Shown in pieces: positions 61,850-64,000 of a DNA stretch of 64,000 nucleotides. The stretch's first letter is position 1. The number at the start of each line of letters is the position of its first letter. Both the position numbers and the translations under genes were made by a program. The notes beneath the pieces were generated by a model. That model was not told the DNA's origin. It did no database searches and worked only from the letters and a program-made list of their open reading frames with translations. The stretch is from Arthrobacter sp. PAMC25564 (GTDB lineage: Bacteria; Actinomycetota; Actinomycetes; Actinomycetales; Micrococcaceae). The stretch is from NCBI RefSeq assembly GCF_004798705.1, contig NZ_CP039290.1, forward strand, positions 4,030,001 to 4,094,000, given 5' to 3'.

Positions 61850-63136
61850 TTAGCGGTCCGGGTCGCTGCCGCCGCTGCCGGGTTCGAGCCGGAAGTGGCG
61901 CAGGCCGCTGGCACGGCGGTCAAAGCGGATCCGCAGGTGCTTGGCCCGGATGATCCACAGCAGCCCGATCAGAGCCGCGGCGAGGCCGGAGGCCGCCGCG
62001 ACGCCCATGGACCAGCGGGCACCGGCGACGTTGGCCACCCAGCCCACCAGGGGCGCCCCGATCGGCGTGCCGCCCATGAAGATCGCCATGTACAGGGCCA
62101 TCACCCGCCCGCGCATCACCGGGTCTGTCGTCGTCTGGACGTAGCCGTTGGCGCTCGTCATCATGGTGATCGCGAAAAGCCCCACCGGCACCAGCGCCAC
62201 GCCGAACCAGAAGTAGTTGGGCGCCAGCGCGGCAACGCCGGAGGTCACACCGAAGGCTCCTGCGGCCCCGAAGATGATCCTCAGCCTGGGCTTCTTGCGG
62301 CCGGCGGACAGCAGCGCCCCCGCGACCGATCCGATTGCCATGATCGAGTTCATGAGTCCGAAGGCGCTGGCGTCCAGGCCGAACTCGGTGCCGACCATGG
62401 CCGCGATGAACAGGACGAAGTTCAGTCCCAGGGTCCCCACGATGAAGACCGCCACCAGCACGACCACGATGTCCGGCCGGAACCTCACGTAGCGCAGCCC
62501 TTCGCGGATCCGACCCTTGCCGGCGGCCGCCCGTGGCAACTGGCGCAGCGACGCTGACGGAATCTTCCACAGGCTCAGCAGCATGGCAACGAAGCTCAGC
62601 GCGTTAATCAGGAAAACCCAGCCCGGGCCGACAACGACCGTGAGTACGCCGGACACCGCGGGTCCGATCATCCTGGCCACGTTGAAGGAGGCGCTGTTGA
62701 GCGCCACCGCATTGGGAAGGTAGTCCTCCCGGACCAGCTCGGACACGAAGGTCTGCCGCACGGGGGCGTCCAGGGCTGACACGACGCCGAGCAGCAAGGC
62801 GAAGCCGTAGACGTGCCAGAGCTGTGCCGCACCCGAGACGGCCAGGATACCGAGCGCAGCGCTCAGCAGCGCCATCCCCGATTGGGTCAAAACCAGGAGC
62901 TGTTTACGGTTGAACCGGTCGGCGACGAGTCCGGCGACCGGTGCCAGGAAGAGCTGCGGCCCCAGTTGCAGGGCCATCGTGATACCCATGGCCCCGGCGT
63001 CGTGATCGGTCAGGTGGGCGAAGACCAGCCAGTCCTGGGCGGTGCGTTGCATCCAGGTCCCAATATTGGAGATGATCGCCCCGACGAACCAGATCCGGTA
63101 GTTCAGGATGTGCAGCGACTTGAAGGTGGACATCAT
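61850..63136 (-). CDS. MFS exporter (MFS_3/EntS-like)
   Basis: GGAGG precedes the ATG by 7 nt. The 428-aa product has twelve TM helices and family segments NIGTWMQRTAQDWLVF, GLVADRFNRKQLLVL and PVRQTFVSELV, as in EntS-like siderophore or macrolide exporters. The substrate is unknown. Its place near dtxR is suggestive, but no iron box was found before it. It follows the DUF3027 gene by 41 nt and is likely cotranscribed. Confidence 0.92.
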   Translation of the reverse strand: MMSTFKSLHILNYRIWFVGAIISNIGTWMQRTAQDWLVFAHLTDHDAGAMGITMALQLGPQLFLAPVAGLVADRFNRKQLLVLTQSGMALLSAALGILAVSGAAQLWHVYGFALLLGVVSALDAPVRQTFVSELVREDYLPNAVALNSASFNVARMIGPAVSGVLTVVVGPGWVFLINALSFVAMLLSLWKIPSASLRQLPRAAAGKGRIREGLRYVRFRPDIVVVLVAVFIVGTLGLNFVLFIAAMVGTEFGLDASAFGLMNSIMAIGSVAGALLSAGRKKPRLRIIFGAAGAFGVTSGVAALAPNYFWFGVALVPVGLFAITMMTSANGYVQTTTDPVMRGRVMALYMAIFMGGTPIGAPLVGWVANVAGARWSMGVAAASGLAAALIGLLWIIRAKHLRIRFDRRASGLRHFRLEPGSGGSDPDR

Positions 63137-63177
63137 ATCCAGTCCTCCCCAGGCACGCCCCCGGACGGTTCCAACCG

Positions 63178-63762
63178 CTAGTCAGCCTCAAGTGCGGAAG
63201 CGTTCCGCTCGCCGGAGTCTTCATCGTCGGAGTCTTCATAGTCGTCGTCAACATCGTCGTCGGACTCCGCGGCAGCCTGCTCCACGGGCTCGGCGACGGA
63301 CTCCGCCTCGGCGGCCTCGTCACCCTGTTCGTCTTCCGGGCGGACACGTTCGGCCCACGGGACCCAGACAGGTGCCAGGATGGATTCCTCCGAGGGCAGC
63401 AGGCCCAGTTCATCGACCGTCACAACCTTGGACCGCGAGTTGCGGGTCAGCACGGCGTACCACTGCCAGCCGAGGTAGCCGGGCAGCTTCGATTCGAACA
63501 GGTGGGTGACCAGCCGGTCGCCCTCGGTCTTGGCTCCCAGATGCCGGCCGATCTGCCAGGGCTCGGCGATCCCTTCCACTGCCGTGCGGGCGTCGTCGAC
63601 GGCGGCGGCCAGGACGGCGTCGGGCTTGCCGGTGCGCCAGACCGGAACGCCGGCGCGCGGCTTGGTCCTGGCTTTCCCCCCGGCGGTATCGGATCCGGCT
63701 TTATTGGATCCGGCACGGCCGGACGCCTCGGGCGTGTTCTGCTCAGGTTCCGGAGTCATCAA
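63178..63762 (-). CDS. DUF3027-domain protein
   Basis: The 194-aa product has a core QWYAVLTRNSRSKVVTVDEL and PVWVPWAERVRPEDEQ, matching DUF3027 as I know it, a linker rich in Pro/Gly/Ala before it, and a very acidic C-terminal tail (EDSDDEDSGE). It is 5 nt after the cold-shock gene, the usual actinobacterial arrangement. No enzymatic motif is seen. A nucleic-acid or ribosome-related role is only a guess. Confidence 0.88.
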   Translation of the reverse strand: MMTPEPEQNTPEASGRAGSNKAGSDTAGGKARTKPRAGVPVWRTGKPDAVLAAAVDDARTAVEGIAEPWQIGRHLGAKTEGDRLVTHLFESKLPGYLGWQWYAVLTRNSRSKVVTVDELGLLPSEESILAPVWVPWAERVRPEDEQGDEAAEAESVAEPVEQAAAESDDDVDDDYEDSDDEDSGERNASALEAD

Positions 63763-63767
63763 GGGCC

Positions 63768-64000
63768 TTATACGTCCAACTCGTCGGCAACCTTGCGCAG
63801 GGCTGCCGCGATCGCCTTGCCCTTGTTGCCTTCCGGGTACTTGCCCGCGGCGAGGGTACCGGAGAGGTTGTCCAGCACGGTGACGAGGTCCTGCACCAGC
63901 GGCGCGAGATCCTTGGCGCTGGGCCGCTTGGCCTTGGCGATGGACGGCGTCTTGTCCAGCACGCGCAGGCCCAGGGCCTGGGCGCCCTTGCGGCCGTCGG
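63768..64000 (-). CDS. cold-shock-domain protein, long actinobacterial form (N-terminus outside window)
   Basis: The frame is open to the right edge. Visible residues DGRKGAQALGLRVLDKTPS and the helical tail VQDLVTVLDNLSGTLAAG, then AIAAALRKVADELDV, match the C-terminal extension of about 127-aa actinobacterial Csp proteins, where a cold-shock OB fold is followed by a helical region. Only the end of the OB fold is inside the window. Such proteins bind single-stranded nucleic acid. It is cotranscribed with the DUF3027 gene. Confidence 0.85.
   Translation of the reverse strand, partial: DGRKGAQALGLRVLDKTPSIAKAKRPSAKDLAPLVQDLVTVLDNLSGTLAAGKYPEGNKGKAIAAALRKVADELDV

Overview
This 64-kb window is high-GC DNA from an actinobacterium, almost certainly Arthrobacter sensu lato (Pseudarthrobacter or Paenarthrobacter-like). 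The reasons are strong G/C at third codon positions, frequent GTG and TTG starts, many 4-nt ATGA/GTGA gene overlaps, a GntR-controlled myo-inositol locus of the Corynebacterium/Arthrobacter type, actinobacterial c-di-AMP riboswitches on cell-wall hydrolase genes, and a long-form cold-shock protein next to a DUF3027 gene. It looks like chromosomal core plus modest accessory DNA. I saw no prophage, insertion sequence, CRISPR array or plasmid replication gene.

Layout. 1-6.8 kb: end of a GT-C membrane glycosyltransferase, two small ORFs, a ferritin-like/VIT metal transporter, a matrixin-like protease, and LOG, SRPBCC and GATase-1 genes. 6.8-26.2 kb: a large inositol catabolic and uptake locus. 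It holds an ABC importer with three Gfo/Idh/MocA dehydrogenases, a divergent GntR regulator with iolB, then iolC, a Cgl0159-type barrel protein, iolD, mmsA/iolA, an iolE-like gene, a fourth dehydrogenase, an iolH-like epimerase and a tautomerase. An MFS/MarR pair is embedded in it. Four intergenic sites carry a tandem TGTCCTGACA-type motif and define a probable IolR regulon. 26.3-34 kb: an ArsR/AHSA1 operon bracketed by two copies of a 26-nt-arm palindrome, then sucCD, pcrA and an inositol-monophosphatase-family gene. 34-41.7 kb: a TPR protein divergent from a 50-residue secreted peptide, then an operon of GT2 synthase, STAS-like protein and GGDEF-EAL protein, with a divergent GH18-like gene carrying two chitin-binding modules. 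41.7-49.7 kb: a decayed DUF998 gene, tRNA-Arg(CCT), DUF6314, NUDIX, an ABC exporter, an ABC-F ATPase with a leader ORF and hairpin, and an HTH regulator with two paralogous multi-TM proteins. 49.7-56.8 kb: GH38 alpha-mannosidase, molybdenum cofactor genes (fdhD, moeA, DUF6457, mobA) and an HNH endonuclease. 56.9-64 kb: NlpC/P60 and M23 hydrolases, each behind a ydaO-type riboswitch, a DtxR regulator, serC, an MFS exporter, DUF3027 and the end of a cold-shock protein gene.

How the genes work together. The best-supported system is inositol use: uptake, several NAD-dependent oxidations, dehydration, ring opening, isomerisation, phosphorylation, aldol cleavage and semialdehyde oxidation, under one GntR repressor. 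The most novel-looking candidates are the TPR/secreted-peptide pair, the ABC-F leader, the HTH plus duplicated membrane-protein cassette, and the intergenic palindromes. All function calls rest on reading motifs in translated sequence. No database search was run.
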